Origin: Distichodus sexfasciatus
Lineage: Eukaryota; Chordata; Actinopteri; Characiformes; Distichodontidae
Reading direction: 5' to 3'
DNA length: 64,000 nt
Assembly (NCBI GenBank): GCA_032718565.1
Contig: JAVGVS010000001.1
Span: 7,577,162-7,641,161, forward strand
Position 1 is the first letter of the stretch, and every line of letters starts with the position of its first letter. This document shows positions 22,772-34,985 of the stretch, piece after piece. A program made the translations under genes and the position numbers. The notes under the pieces are model-generated. The model saw only the letters and a list, made by a program, of their open reading frames with translations, was not told the DNA's origin and did not search any database.

Positions 22772-22990
22772 TCAATTTTATTTATATAGTGTTCTTTACA
22801 ACAGTTGTTCTCACAAAGCGCTTTACATATAACCGGCCCAAACCCCCAACAAGCAAGCCTGAGGCAACAGAGGCAAGGAACAAATGACTCTAGCAGGAAG
22901 AAACCTTGAGAGGAACCAAGACTCGGAAAGAGATCCCATCCTCCTCTGGGCGACCGGGGGGCGTGAACATTTAAAACACAAGTAAACATT
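22772..22990 (+). repeat. Common teleost repeat (TTTATTTATATAG type)
   Basis: AATTCAATTTTATTTATATA, CACAAAGCGCTTTACA, AGCAAGCCTGAGGCAACAG and GGAAGAAACCTTGAGAGGAA are, as I remember, words of a very common fish repeat. I cannot assign its class from the sequence alone. Confidence 0.75.
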
Positions 22991-24150
22991 AGTCCAACAT
23001 TAATTGTAAATTAATCATTTGTAAGAAGTGAAATATTCACACGTAATAATTGTTGTTCACCAATCAATCATGGAGTTGTGCCCTGTCAAGGGCTTTTGTC
23101 GCGGTCTCAAAAACAGCCTTACAATCGTGTAGTGTCAACAAGACTTTACTCCAGGCAGCACATAACCTGCACTTCAGCTCATGTTACAGGAACGGTATGA
23201 CAGAACATTTTTGTGGTTTTGATACCATGACTATGTCAAACTGTGGTATACCTTGAAAAAGTAAACTGCCCAAACCTTACTCCTGTTGGTCGCTGTAAGC
23301 CGGTACTTCAACAAGTCACCTGCTGCTTTGTGGCGGAGCACGTACTGAACGGTGTCATGAATCTGCTCCTCCATAAAAATGGATTATTATTACATCCACA
23401 GCGTCTCACGGCAGCGAGGATAGGAAATGGTACATCACCAGATTTGGTAATAGCGCAGGGCAGCAGGCCATTAGGACTATATGATAAGCCGTTCCAGCCA
23501 AGCCATTCATTTTCTCAAGCACCGTCGAGGCTAGCAGAGAGATTCGTAACCCTCGTTTTCACAAATCGTCCCCCTCTGTCCTCAGGTAAGACTCGCTCTC
23601 ATCATGCGCCCCTTTCCCCCGATGAGATTAATGAATGAGGATGAGGGGAATAATGCATTGTCTAAACTCCTTTGCCATTGCCGTTCGAGTAAGTGCTTCA
23701 GAATGGGTAATATGCCGCAGTGGCCCTGGATATAATCATATAGCAGAAAAAAGCCCTCCGCCACTTCGTATTTTTACAGCTTGGTCTTAAGACGCCCTCC
23801 AAGCCCCCTGAAATGGTGCTGTGTTTGAAGTGAGGGCACCTCAAAGACCCATGACTAACAAGCATGAAATGAAAGTGTGGAAAGGGAGAGAAAGAGAGGG
23901 AGAGAATGAATGTTGAAGGCCTCCTCCCTCTTTCACCTCCTCTCCTGTAGTGGTTATCCTAGTTTGAGGACTGCTCTGGACAGGTAGAGGAATGCCAGCT
24001 GGACAGAGATGAGGGAACGTAAGATGGGAGGGAGGGAGACTGTGTTTAATCAAAAAGGTGAAGGAACATTCGTCTGCTCCTCTTAGCCTTCGCTCAAGTC
24101 ACTTCAGCCGCACCAGTGTTAATTTTGGCAGCGGCTTTAAGCAGCTTTAG

Positions 24151-24386
24151 TTTGGGGCAGTTGGTAGCGTAACAGTTAGGGCGTTCACTCCCGGTCGCCA
24201 GTTTGAATCCCTGACCAGCAAAGGTACTATCAAGGTGCCCATGAGTAAGTTACCGTCCCCAAGCTTTGCTCTGTGGGTGCTGCCCATGTTAGCTGCCCAG
24301 GGTGCTTTCATGGATGGGTCAAATGAAGAGGTCATTTTTTTTGTTGTGGTGCACTGTGTGACAGTCACTCTCACTCACTTTAGTTA
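24151..24386 (+). mobile_element. SINE family B, full-length copy
   Basis: Head GGGGCAGTTGGTAGCGTAAC, diverged B box AGTTTGAATCCC, body GAGTAAGTTACCGTCCCC and ATGGATGGGTCAAATGAAGA, and end CACTCTCACTCACTTTAG. Confidence 0.88.
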
Positions 24387-25744
24387 ACAAAAGTAGTTAC
24401 ATCTTGATTAAATTTTCAAGATGGCTATTTTTAGTCCAAAGGTTAGATAACTTATTGTGGCAAGATTCTTCAAGGGCCTCTGGAGGTTGGTCGTATTCTT
24501 CTCACTTAATTTAAAGCCAGAGGGCGTCTCTCCAACTTCCATTAAAACGATGCGTTTTCTGTTCCTTCCAGCCAAAGTGTAAATAGCATGCCCATAAATT
24601 GAACTGTCTTTTCAACCCAAGCGACCCTTCTTGCATTGAATCCATGTTGCCATTCTCTGTTCATATTTTACCACTCGGTTGTTGGTTGCCAAAATTGTCA
24701 GGTAAATTCAGGTTTATTTCGTCCCCTCAGTGCCTTATGTGCTCTGTAGTTTAGAGGATCAACATCTGTATGTTTGGAATTCCATCAGCAGGGTTGCCAA
24801 CTTTGGTCAGCTGGCAGGAGTGAGATTTTCAGTTAGGGTTAGCGCTAACCCTAGAGCTAAACAAGCGTTAACGCTGAAGCCTCGTCCTCATCTGCTCCCC
24901 ACCTCCGCCCCATCGTGTACCTGACATACTTCACTTTTTTACACAAACCCCAAACTACTTCAAGCTGAGAAACTATACGTTTTACATCTAGTATTTCTAT
25001 GTATGTAACCTTAATAACTAGCTTACCTCATGGTGAGATTCTCCTGTGTTCCCAGTCTCTTCTCTGTGTTTCTCCGTCTTCTTCTTCTTCATAAAATATA
25101 CCAGCAAACTCATCTAACAAAGAGATAGAATTCATCATTAATCCTGTTTTTGTTTCAGTTTAAAGATGCTGTCATGATCCTCCATTTGGCGAAGACTCTA
25201 ATGCTAGCACAGTTCGAAGGCAAGCTAGCTAGCGCAACGTCTCTGCGTATGCAAACAAGCTTTTCAATAAGCCTAAAAATTACCATTGGCTTGCTACGCA
25301 AAGAGTACATTATTCGGCTTTATATTCAAACAATGATGGATGAAGTACAGTAGAGTACGTATCTATATTGTTACTACACAATTGTTTTAATAAAGGATAT
25401 TTTTATTACCTTAATAATCGTTGATTTCACACCGAACCTTCACCTCTGTCCTGCTGGTTCTGAACAACTTTATACCAAAGACGATGGATAGGCAGACGGA
25501 CATAACTGACGTAATGGCGGCAAATCAACAATAAAAACCAACAATCAGAGAAAAGTGCATAGATAACGCACAAGACAGATTACCTACAGCCAGTGAGAGC
25601 AGTGGTCTAGTTAGGAGTTTAGAGCCCATTTACAACTAACGCTTGTTTCTAGTGATTCACATATAATTGTCTTGTCTGGTCTAGTGATCAACTCAGCATA
25701 TGAGTGAACAAGTTAGTAAAATATAATAGCGGTTAGATTTGCGT

Positions 25745-25900
25745 GAGGTTTCAAAGTCAAAGTAAACTGTACAAGTACAGAGAGAGATGAGATGAAGTAG
25801 CTCCAGCTTTTAACAGTGACAAGAACAAAGAACAAGCAACAAAGAACAAATAAGGCGCATAGAATAGACATAATATAAAACAGAATATAAAATATACACT
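25745..25900 (+). repeat. Probable dispersed repeat fragment
   Basis: TTTCAAAGTCAAAGTAAACTG, followed by AACAAAGAACAAGCAACAAA and ATAAGGCGCATAGAAT, resembles a fish repeat beginning AAAGTCAAAGTTTA. Weakly supported. Confidence 0.3.
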
Positions 25901-27249
25901 TTAAACTAGAAGTAGAAAGAGAGGCTATTAGGTTGCGCTACTCAGCCTACAATTATGTCTTTTACACTGAATGTGCATGAGATCTGATTTTTTCCGTATG
26001 AAAAATATATACAGTCTATTAAATAAAACAGTATCTTCTTGCAGTCATGTTTTGCGTTAATGAAATGAACACTAAACTATACTCCATGTTTGAAAGGAAA
26101 TGAGAATGATATGATGAATAATATTTTTTTAAAATAAGTGGCAATATCCATATTATTTTCACTCAGTTATTTTGTTCAGTTATATATTATCATTCATTAC
26201 TCTTTTTCTAAGCTAAATCAGGTAAATGTTTCAGTTATAAATCTACGGACAATAAATGTCCGTTACAGTGCATTATACCAAATCAAATTTTCATCTAGTC
26301 TGTTCGCCTCGGTTATAGTTTTATTGATGAAACGAAAAGCTTTTTAAAATGCATGGAAGCCCTAAAGAAATCTAAATGTAAATATCAATTTTTGCTTTAG
26401 TATAGCCATAGAATATTGCTTGCGACTATACCGCACTGGATTGATTTTTCTGCCATCCTGTCGATGTCTCCTGTCTGTACACTGTGGATGTGGCTGATCA
26501 GAGACCTTGCCTTTATCAGCTTTATCCTCTTTTACATTAGCAACGCATTATGTGTATTTGGGTGGGAGAGGGAAATCCTTTCTGAGGCCTTCAGAAGTGG
26601 AAGGAGCTGCAGACGGATAATCATTAAGTCTAAAATGACCCAAACCTGCTCCCTTATTTATGCCGGACTGACCCAAACCCACCCCCCACTAACAGCATCC
26701 TCGTCGCCCACCGCAGTGCAGGGGAAAGAGGCGCGGGCTGAGGAAGGATTTCTGAGAGATGCACTTTATTAGAGTGCTTTGCTTTGCTTCGGTCCCACTA
26801 GAGCCTTTCTGCAATGCATGCAGGGTTTATGAGACCATTAGAGTGATAACAGCAGCGTGCTTCTTCTGTAAAGATGCACATACACAACAAACACACACTC
26901 TGACAGACACACACACTCAACATCCTCCTTCCTTCTTTTCTTTGTTTTGCTCCTTACTTCGTTCATTCTCTTTCTCATACAGACACACACACACAGACGC
27001 TATGTCTTTTGCTGTCATAGACACATAAACACATACACACACACAGAGTCTGACTCCCATCCTGCCCCCATATCCAGCAATTACCTGCACTGGTCTTTGT
27101 GCAGCGCGTCGAGGCAGTTTGTGACGCGGCTGCCAGCACACCAGAGCCACGGAAACACCGCTGACAAATTGGGCCTGATGGAGGGCCTGCTTTCCACTCA
27201 CACAGCAGCTGGAGCTGAGAGAGAAATCTCAAACTCAAAGATACGACTT

Positions 27250-28035
27250 GGTGAGAACAGGGGTGTGAGGGAAAAGAGTAGGCAGAAAGAGAAGATAGAA
27301 GGAAATAGAGAGGTGGTGGGAGAGGAAGGTAGGGTTGGTGAGAGAGCCAGAGAAAGAGAGGGGAAGGGGGGAAGCTAGGAATGGAGAGAGAGACAGAGAG
27401 AGAGAGAGAGAAAGGGAGGGAAGTAGTGATTGAGAGAGGGAGAAAAAGAGAGAAGAATGGTGTGAGAAGGGAGGTAGGAATGGAGAGAGGAGGCAGGGAA
27501 AGAGAAAGAAGGAGAGAGGGATGGATGAATAGAAATAGGAAGGGAGGTATGGATGGAGAGAGAAAGAGAGAGCGGGAGGGGGTAGGGATGGAGAGAGGGA
27601 GAAAGAGAGGGAAGGAGGTAGGGATGAGGACAGAGAGAGGGAGGGATGGATAGAAAGAGGGAGGGATGGGGAGAGAAAGAAAAAGAGGGTGGGAGGTAAG
27701 GATGGAGAGAAAGGTACGAGAGAGATGTAGGGATGGAGTGAGAGGAGAGAGGGAGGTGAGGATGGAGAGAGGAAGGAGGGAAAGAAAGAGAAGGTGAAAG
27801 GGAGGGAGGGAGAGATAGAAAGAGGAAGGGAGGTAGTAGTAGAGAAAGAGAGGATGGATGTAGGAATGGAGAAAGGGGAGGGGATGGATATAGGAGGAAA
27901 ACGAGGTAGGTAGGGATTGGGTAGAGATCGGGAAGAGAAAGGGAGGGAGGGAAAGAAAGAGAAGCTAAGACAGAAAGAGGTGAAGATGGGGATGGAGGGA
28001 TAGAGGCAGAGGGGGAGAGAGTGGAACAGAGGAAC
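27250..28035 (+). repeat. Purine-rich (GA/GGA)n tract of about 790 bp
   Basis: Almost every base is A or G, with T mainly in recurring GGATGGA and GGTAGGGATGGAGAG words. It is an imperfect minisatellite-like array of GAGAGGGAGGGATGGA units. The open frames across it (such as 27381-27653, Arg/Glu/Gly-rich) are compositional. Such polypurine tracts can form triplex structure. Confidence 0.9.
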
Positions 28036-28912
28036 TCAGAAGATGCTCGTACTCCAGCTATCTGACATTGACTTACTTATGGCTCAGACTGGAACAGATA
28101 AGAAGCGGAGAGGAGAAGCTGAAGTGGAAGACACCTCAGGTTTTTCTCATATTATTTTTCGATTCTGGGACGTGTGCTACGCCACATGAATTAATGAAAG
28201 AGCTTAGGGAGGGGGGAAGGAATGCAGAGAATACAGGCAACGGAGCAAACGCTGTGTGTAATCTCACACATTTATACGGACAGGCTGGAATCAAAGCCTC
28301 TCGCGCTCTTTGAGAGTCCGGGCCTGTTAGTGGTGCGGCTGTAGCTCGGTGAGATGTGTTCCCATGTTGGTTGGGGGGGAGAGTCCGTGCCTGAGGGACC
28401 TTCAGGGAGCTCCATGAGAGAGGGAGAGAAAGCAAGCTGTGCCTCTTCCAAGTCCCATTTTTATCATATTTTACTTTTAAGGGGATGTGCATGTGTGTAG
28501 AACTCCCTGTTGAAAACACTGGGGATGGTCTGCAAAGGCTTTGATCTGCACTCTGCCTGCAAGATCCTTCACTGAGCTTTCTGATCAGGAGGCAATCCCC
28601 TAAACCCTTCTGGTCTGCAGCTCAGCTTCGTACAGTTGTAAGAGCAGCATCCACTAACTGCACTACAATACACCAGGGCGCAGCCACAAGAGCCAGTGTC
28701 ATTTTCTTCTTCTCTCAGCTCTCTGACTGGCCTTTAGAGGGAAGTTCATTCTGTAAGGTCTGGTATTATTCCCATGTTTGGGTTTAAATTAAAAGATTTT
28801 GATAATATTAGCCAATAGATAGTAAGGCATTAGATAGTATCACTACAGAACTTAGTTCAAATTATTATTTTTTTCTTGAAATATTAAAAAATAATAATAA
28901 TAATTGGCAAAA

Positions 28913-29241
28913 AGCGGCACGGCAGCACAGTGGTTAGCGCTGCCTCCTCACAGCGAGATGGTCCTAAGTTCATTTCCCGGGTCGGCCATAGGGGCTTTCT
29001 GTGTGGAGGTTGCATGTTCTCCCTGTGTTTGCGCGGGTGCTCCAGTGCTCCGGGTTCCTCCCACTGTCCAAAAGCATTCACTATAGGTTGATTGTCGAGT
29101 CTAAATTGGCCCTATAAGGTGTGATTGTGTCAGTGTATGTGCCCTGCGGAGTCCTAGGGTCGGTCCCCGCCTCACGCCCGTAGTCCCGGGCTAGGCTCCA
29201 GTCCCCGCGACTAAGATAGGGATTAAGTGGTTCAGAAGATT
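28913..29241 (+). mobile_element. SINE family A copy
   Basis: Head CAGTGGTTAGCGCTGCCTCC, diverged B box AAGTTCATTTCCC, body TTGCATGTTCTCCCTGTG and GGGCTAGGCTCCAG, end GATTAAGTGGTTCAGAAG. It follows an (ATA)n run. Confidence 0.88.
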
Positions 29242-29514
29242 AAACAATTGCAAATGATAAATGCTTGATGCTTAATAAATGCTCTCTCACTCTCTCCTCT
29301 CCATTCCTCTCCAAAACACTTCTCTTTCTACTCCTCAACTCCTGCTCCTGTATTACATCCATTGCATCATGTAATGTCTCTTGCCCAATCTCTCTCTCTA
29401 TATATATATATCTCTATCTACATACGTATCCATCTGCTCCTCAGCTCCTGTAATGCTCTGTCTCTAGTTTTCTAGCTTTTCTGTGCCTCTTGCCCCTTCT
29501 CTTACTTTCTCTAT

Positions 29515-29539
29515 ATCTCTCTCTCTCTCTCTCTCTCTC
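29515..29539 (+). repeat. (TC)12 microsatellite
   Basis: Uninterrupted CT run within a wider pyrimidine-rich region (29280-29640). Confidence 0.95.
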
Positions 29540-29635
29540 CAAAAGTGGTCAATCATAATAAACTCTAATTTCCATAAGAATGGTTCAGGACTCTCTTTCT
29601 CTCCCTTCTTCTCTCTTTCTTTCTCTTTCTTTCGG

Positions 29636-29816
29636 GCCATTGGTAGCATAACGGTTAGGGCTCAAGGTTGCCAGTTTGAATACACAAGTACCACTGAGGT
29701 ACTCATGAGCAAGGTACCATCCCCAAGCACTACTTCATGTCAGATGCCACTGCTCCTTCAAGGATGGGTCAAATGCAGAGGTCACATTTCATTGTGGCGT
29801 ACCTTTTGCTGTGCTG
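29636..29816 (+). mobile_element. SINE family B, interrupted copy (5' part)
   Basis: Head GCCATTGGTAGCATAACGG, body GAGCAAGGTACCATCCCC and ATGGGTCAAATGCAGAGGTC. It is broken after CTGTGCTG (29809-29816) by an hAT-like element. The 3' remainder is 30253-30306, with GGCAAATAATCACACACTTT. Confidence 0.88.
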
Positions 29817-30252
29817 TAGAGGTCGACGGATATTGGTTTTTCAGGGCCGATGTCGATAGCGATTACTGCTAGTTAACAAGACCAATAACTGATATTTGGA
29901 ACCGATATACAAAAGTTTAGAATTGTACAAACATCAGTCTCAGCTAAAACTCTCCTCTCTCTTTCTCAGAGCTCCACACTGCACTGCGCTCATGTGTGGT
30001 GTGAGTGACAACACTGCTTTAGCATTGATTGGCTACTACTTGTGTGACATATAGCCAATTAGAGACTGTTGTGGGTGGGACATTAAATGAACCGGTGAGT
30101 CGAGGGCAAACAGCACAGAGAGAAGAGATGGCAGTGGAGCCACAGTAGCCCACCTTGTAATAACTTAATATCGGTGATGGTCAAAATTAAACACCGATAC
30201 TGATGATCAGCAAAATGCCTAATATGGGCCACTGATAATCGACCAAGCCTTA
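29817..30252 (+). mobile_element. hAT-like element (TAGAGGTCGAC family) with perfect 8-bp target duplication
   Basis: Starts TAGAGGTCGACGGATATTGG and ends ATAATCGACCAAGCCTTA. It is flanked by CTGTGCTG at 29809-29816 and again at 30253-30260, identical over 8 bp. The interior shares TGCTAGTTAAC, AATTAGAGACTGTT and AGCAAAATGCCTAATAT with 33092-33544. It lies inside a B-family SINE. Confidence 0.92.
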
Positions 30253-30306
30253 CTGTGCTGTGCTGGTTTCAGAATGGCAAATAATCACACACTTTCACTT
30301 TCACTC
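30253..30306 (+). mobile_element. SINE family B, interrupted copy (3' part)
   Basis: Begins with the second CTGTGCTG and continues GCAAATAATCACACACTTTC, the normal 3' end of family B. Confidence 0.85.
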
Positions 30307-30479
30307 TGCCACCTTCTCCCTTTCTCTCCCCAGTCCACTTCTCTTTCTGCTTCACAACTCCCCTTGTGCTCTGTCACTATATTTACATCGTCTCTACCCC
30401 ATCTCTCTCCCTTTCCTAATAAACAAACACCTTATCCTTCACACCTTCACTTTTCTCTCTCTCTCCTTTATTTTTCCAG

Positions 30480-30890
30480 CCAGTAACATCAGCGTGTGGA
30501 TGGCCGGTGACTCCTCAGGCGAGGTGCTGGAGGGAGAGAGCCTGGTGCTGTCCTGCTCGGTGCATTCAGTGGTGGGAGCCGTGTCCGTGGTGTGGCAGAA
30601 GAGCGATAAAGATGGCAGCACGCCGGCCGTGGAAGTGGCCTCAATGGACCGCGATGGCACAGTCAGGCCGGGGGCGTCTTACCGGGAGCGCCACAGCTAC
30701 GGAGACGTGCACCTGGAGCGCATCCGCTCCGACACCTTCACCCTAACCCTGTTTAGCGCCTTCCCCTCAGACGAGGGCCTGTACCGCTGCAGCGCCACCG
30801 AATGGCTGCAGAGCGGCGTCGCCCCCGACTGGACGTGGGAGCCGGTCGGGGAGAAGAGTACCTCCAAGACCATCGCCGTTAAATCTGTCG
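30480..30890 (+). CDS. igsf3: igsf3 exon encoding Ig V-type domain 4
   Basis: This 411-bp exon (2 bases + 136 codons + 1 base, phase 1 at both ends) encodes the fourth V-type Ig domain. The A that ends the domain-3 exon plus CC gives Thr, so the junction reads SPLTSNISVW. With that Thr as residue 1, a potential N-glycosylation site Asn-Ile-Ser lies at 3-5, the B-strand Cys is 26 (LVLSC), the core Trp 39 (VVWQK), and the DEGLYRC motif is at 98-104 with Cys 104. Glu-Trp-Leu at 108-110 is the family motif with Leu for Ile. MDRDGTVRPG followed by SYRERHSYG resembles the corresponding stretch of vertebrate IGSF3. The acceptor is chosen at TTTTTCCAG because the next AG, 4 bp downstream, would break the frame. 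Confidence 0.93.
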
Positions 30891-33091
30891 GTGAGTCTGA
30901 TTGGCCTCGAGATGTATTTTTCAGGAGCTGAGAGCCACTCTCCCGCCGCTAAATCAAGCGCCACTTATTCATGCTGAGACGCAGGACCTTGAACTAATAC
31001 GGGCCGCGTTCGCTCTTGTAAATGTTGTCACATCGGCTTAGGCGTGATATCATTAACGCTGGATGGTTGAGCTGACAAAAGAGCGTCGTCTTTTCTTTAT
31101 ACACACATACCTACAATAATACAGCCAGTCATCTTTTCATATTCTACATACTATGACATTTATCCAGCTGGTAAAGGCCACACACACAACGCTTAGACAC
31201 GATTTCTGCTGGTATAAGGCATTCCTCATCTTTCCGTCATGACCAATAACAATCCTGCCCTGTTGCACTTTAACATGTTTCTGTCTGTCTGTTTTAATGG
31301 AGTAAACACACACTTTAGAAGGAATTGTGGTCCTGCAAAACTGATAGCTACATTTTGGATAAGAATTATTTAGCATTGGCAACCAGAAATCAATTTTCTT
31401 TTAGCTTTTTTCTTTTCTTTTAACTGCTTCCACAGTTTTTGTCATGGAGACACAATTCATGGCTTAAAATTTTTCAGCTCACTGACAAGATCCAGGATAT
31501 TATGTTTCTTATAAGTAGCCCAAGTGGAAAACTCATTTTCCCCTTTTTAAAAACTTCTTCATTAAGGGAAACCGTGTAATTCTGTTGTGTGTGTGTTCAG
31601 CTCACTTCTGACTTAACATTAATGCAACAACTCATAGTTTAACACTTTATATTTCCCCATTTTAACTTTTCATATTTTCATCCATTCCTAGGTTTTGACA
31701 CACAGCAGTCATCCACAATTTCTACAGGAATTGCACATCCAGTTACTAGTATAATGCTTTGTTAGAAACTAATGACTTTTACTTTTAGTGAACTTTTTGT
31801 TGTGTTTGTTATGGCTTGTCATTGCCAAATTGAAGCAATGAGTCTTAAGCATGTCTATTCTTTAAAAGAATAGTTAATGATGAAGTAATTACACTAATTA
31901 AGCTTTTATTCAAGTCATGAGGGAATGGTCCCAGATGATTTCAGTGTTTTACATTCAGAACAAATGAAATGAAAGTGGGAGTTAAATGGATAAGTGGGAA
32001 AGTTTTGAAATTAGTCTTGAAAAGATGTATGAATCCTGTGAGTGAAAGTCAGCATAATGTGGGTCATCCTGAAGGATCCAACAGTTTTGTAAGCTCATTT
32101 GCTCGATAAGCTGTTAATAATTTCTTAAACAATGCTTTTAACAAGTTAAGAACACAATGTGGGCCTACATTTATTATAGCACATCTGTCTTTAATGCAGC
32201 CTTAGTGCTTTAGCTTTGAAATGAAAAAGACATGCATTTGTCCCACATTTTGTTGCTAATTTCCTGGTTTGTTCCTTGCTTGCGAGGTATGATGTATTTT
32301 TACATCTGTCAGGATTAGCTCTGTTCACGGTGTTATCTCTTTTGATTTGAAAGCTAAGCAAGTTGCAGTGTGAAGACGCTCTCCTTTGTTCGCATCTGCT
32401 CCTTTATTCCTTAATCTCAAAACAAGGTGGGTGTGCGGGGTTTCTTTGTTCAGGTGCTTCTTGAAGGTATGGTTTTGCTCAATTTTAAATACTTCTCTGT
32501 AAATATTCCTTCTCCAGACAGCAGTGTAATTTCCAAACGCATGTGTGGGTGCAGAGCAGATGCTCTTGACTCCTGCCGTGGCCCTCTCCCGCCTCTCCTT
32601 AAAGCTGCGACAGGTGTGTCAGAGGTTGCTGTGCTGTCTGAGGAGAGAAATAGTTTAGTTGTGGTTTTACATACTTGGCTTCGGCGATTGTCTCTGGAGA
32701 ACAGAGGAGCAGACAGCGTGGGTCGTTGGAGATTCGAGTTGTGTGTGTGTGTTTGCAGTGCCAGGGCTTTAGCATGCTCGTTAGTCTACAGCACTGCTGA
32801 CGGTGCTGGGTGGCTATTGGCTTTCCCAGAGCAATGGGACTGTTTGCGTAGACATGAGAATGGTTATTCAAGTCCATTCACATTGGGGAACAGGAAGAAA
32901 ATCTTATTTGTAGCTTCTGTAGGAACACAGGGGAGTGAGGGCTTAACTCGTGAGAACATGAGAATTCAGGTCAAGGTATGGGCCTGAAAAACAGTGTAGA
33001 CTCTAATTAGCAGAACTTGTTAAAGTGGAAAGCGATTACTAAACTGTCTCCTGCAACTATTTCATTACATTTCTCTAAAAAATGTACTAAT

Positions 33092-33544
33092 TAGAGGTCA
33101 ACCAACATGGGCTTTTAGGGCCGATATCAATACCGATTATTGCTAGTTAACCAATAGCAAAAAAAAAGAAAATCTCTGTCAAAATTTTTTATTTTACAAA
33201 CACAAAACTAGTCTGAAACTCCTCATTCCTCTTATTCTTCTAGGGGCTTCAAGCTGTGCTCGAGTGTGAGTGTGGTGTGAATGACAACAAGGCTTCAGTG
33301 TTGATTGGTTACTACTCATATGACATATAGCCAATTAGAGACTGTTCTGGGCAGAACATTAAATGAAGCAGTGAGTCGAGAGCAAACGGCACCGAGAGAA
33401 GAGATGGCTGTGCAGTCACAGAAGCGCACCTTGTAATTACTTAACATTGGTGATGGTGAAAATTAAACACCAATACCGATAATTAGCAAAATGCCTAATA
33501 TCGACCCCCGATAATTTGCCGGGCCGATAATCGATCAATCATTA
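33092..33544 (+). mobile_element. hAT-like element (TAGAGGTCGAC family), second copy
   Basis: Starts TAGAGGTCAACCAACATGGG and ends ATAATCGATCAATCATTA. Flanks GTACTAAT (33084-33091) and GTATTAAT (33545-33552) match at 7 of 8 positions. It is the same family and orientation as 29817-30252. Confidence 0.9.
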
Positions 33545-34234
33545 GTATTAATCATACAACCACAAGCAGTAAAATCAGGTATGACGGCATTGAGCATTTC
33601 TCTTTGAAACGTTTAAGTCTTCAAACCAAACTGCGACTGTGGGTGAATAACGTGGAAGTTGAAGTGAAATAGAGACAGGCTGATACAGGGAAGAAGAACA
33701 GAGAGATGAAGCCCATGACTTGAAGAAAGAAGGGCTTTAAGAGCGCGATCCTTTGTGCGGGTGACATGAAAGGACACCCAGGGGTCACAGAGGCGAGGGG
33801 GGTTTTGCTTCCCCTGACAGACAGTTTGTGTGTGTGCGTTTGAAATCTCTATCGCTGCCATGCGTTGCGGAGGCGGAGGAGCTGCACATGTTTCTCTGGG
33901 CATGTCTGTGTGTCTTGAATAAGCAAATACACTAACTGGCAGTTTGGCTCTGATTGCATCACGTTTAAATCGAGTAATGTGGAGCTCGCTGGATGGCTCA
34001 GGGGAGCTGAAGAGTGAAAAGGAAGGTGTGCGAGGGAGAAGGAATTTGTGTAAGGCAACAGGCCTCTCACTCGTTTGGAATTCAGGGGCGAGATGACTGG
34101 ATAAACTCCACATCCTTATTGCAGAAATCTCTTCACATTTAGGCATACAACGATAGGATGTAACCAATTTGCTAACACAATCATCCAAACCCTGGTGTCT
34201 GGGTGTATCTAAAATGAATGATGCTATTAAATTA

Positions 34235-34300
34235 ACTACTTTTTTCAGTAGCTGAGAAGTTGTGAAGCTACTTTTGAAATCCTATAGCTTTAAAAATAAC
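34235..34300 (+). repeat. AGCTAC-type repeat fragment
   Basis: GTGAAGCTACTTTTGAAAT and TATAGCTTTAAAAATA resemble the repeat at 57161 and 60947. Confidence 0.4.
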
Positions 34301-34324
34301 AAAAAAAAATCCAAATAGGGATAT

Positions 34325-34462
34325 TCGGTGTGTTGGTGCCTGCCCAGGGTTGGTGACAAAATTTTCCCCGCTTTGTGCCCATAGTTCCTGGGATAGGCTC
34401 CGGGCCCCACCTGCGACCCCAGTTTGGATTAAGTGGTTCGGATAATGAATGAATGAATGAAA
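34325..34462 (+). mobile_element. SINE family A 3' fragment
   Basis: GTGTGTTGGTGCCTGCCCAG, CCTGGGATAGGCTCCGG and tail GAATGAATGAATGAA are present; the tRNA-like head is absent. Confidence 0.85.
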
Positions 34463-34869
34463 ACAAATAGGGATGTAGTGTGGCAGAACACAACATTGTT
34501 ACAAAATAAATGCCTACTGTTCTATCTATACAAAGACAAAGTATTCTCAACAAGCCGATGTTTCTGATTGGTGTGGAATTTGCAGTAGTGACAACTGATA
34601 AGCTATTGTGCACATGTAGTGTACACTCAGTGCATCACAGTGCACTCTTAGCACCTGCAAAACAAGAATCCGTGAAATAACTTTTATGTAGATGGGTACG
34701 TTTTTCTCTGTAGCTTGTTATGGAGAGCAAGAGCCCACAAATGGTTCACACCTGGAGTTAGGTAACCCTAAAGACTCACACTGTGAACGTCACCTTGCCC
34801 TGTGTGACTGTAATGATGCGTTGGATGGCAGCATTAGTCATCAACCACTTTCAATGTGACAGCCCAATA

Positions 34870-34985
34870 GAGGTTAAATACTGGTACTCCCCATCAGTTT
34901 TTCAGAACTGAAGAAGCGTTTTGGATGAGAGGTGAAATGTCGTCAAGAACCTAAAAACGTCCAGTTTTGATTCAAGCTCTCAAGA
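34870..34985 (+). repeat. Retroelement-derived fragment (GAAGAAGC...GGATGAGAGGTGAAA type)
   Basis: GAACTGAAGAAGCGTTTTGG and ATGAGAGGTGAAATGTCGTC form a word I recognise from fish retroelement 3' ends, possibly Penelope-like. The class is not provable from this fragment. Confidence 0.4.

Larger units (their letters stand above)
21714..30479 (+). other. igsf3: igsf3 intron between domain-3 and domain-4 exons (8,766 bp)
   Basis: A GTGAGT donor and TTTTTCCAG acceptor bound this phase-1 intron. It contains two A-family and two B-family SINE copies, a TTTATTTATATAG-type teleost repeat, the purine tract at 27250-28035, CT-rich sequence at 29280-29640 and an hAT-like element only 228 bp before the domain-4 exon. 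In 22990-24150, 24390-25740, 25990-27200 and 28040-28900 I see only unique or AT-rich intronic sequence, without a convincing gene. Confidence 0.85.

Noticed and set aside
27381..27653. Arg/Glu-rich 90-aa frame
   Set aside because: Purine-tract artefact.
32427..32987. 186-aa open frame on the + strand
   Set aside because: No recognisable domain, Cys-rich low-complexity parts from TG-rich DNA, no conserved start, within an igsf3 intron.
33613..34188. 191-aa open frame on the minus strand
   Set aside because: No known domain; composition follows Ser/Pro/Leu-rich intronic sequence; no splice or promoter context.
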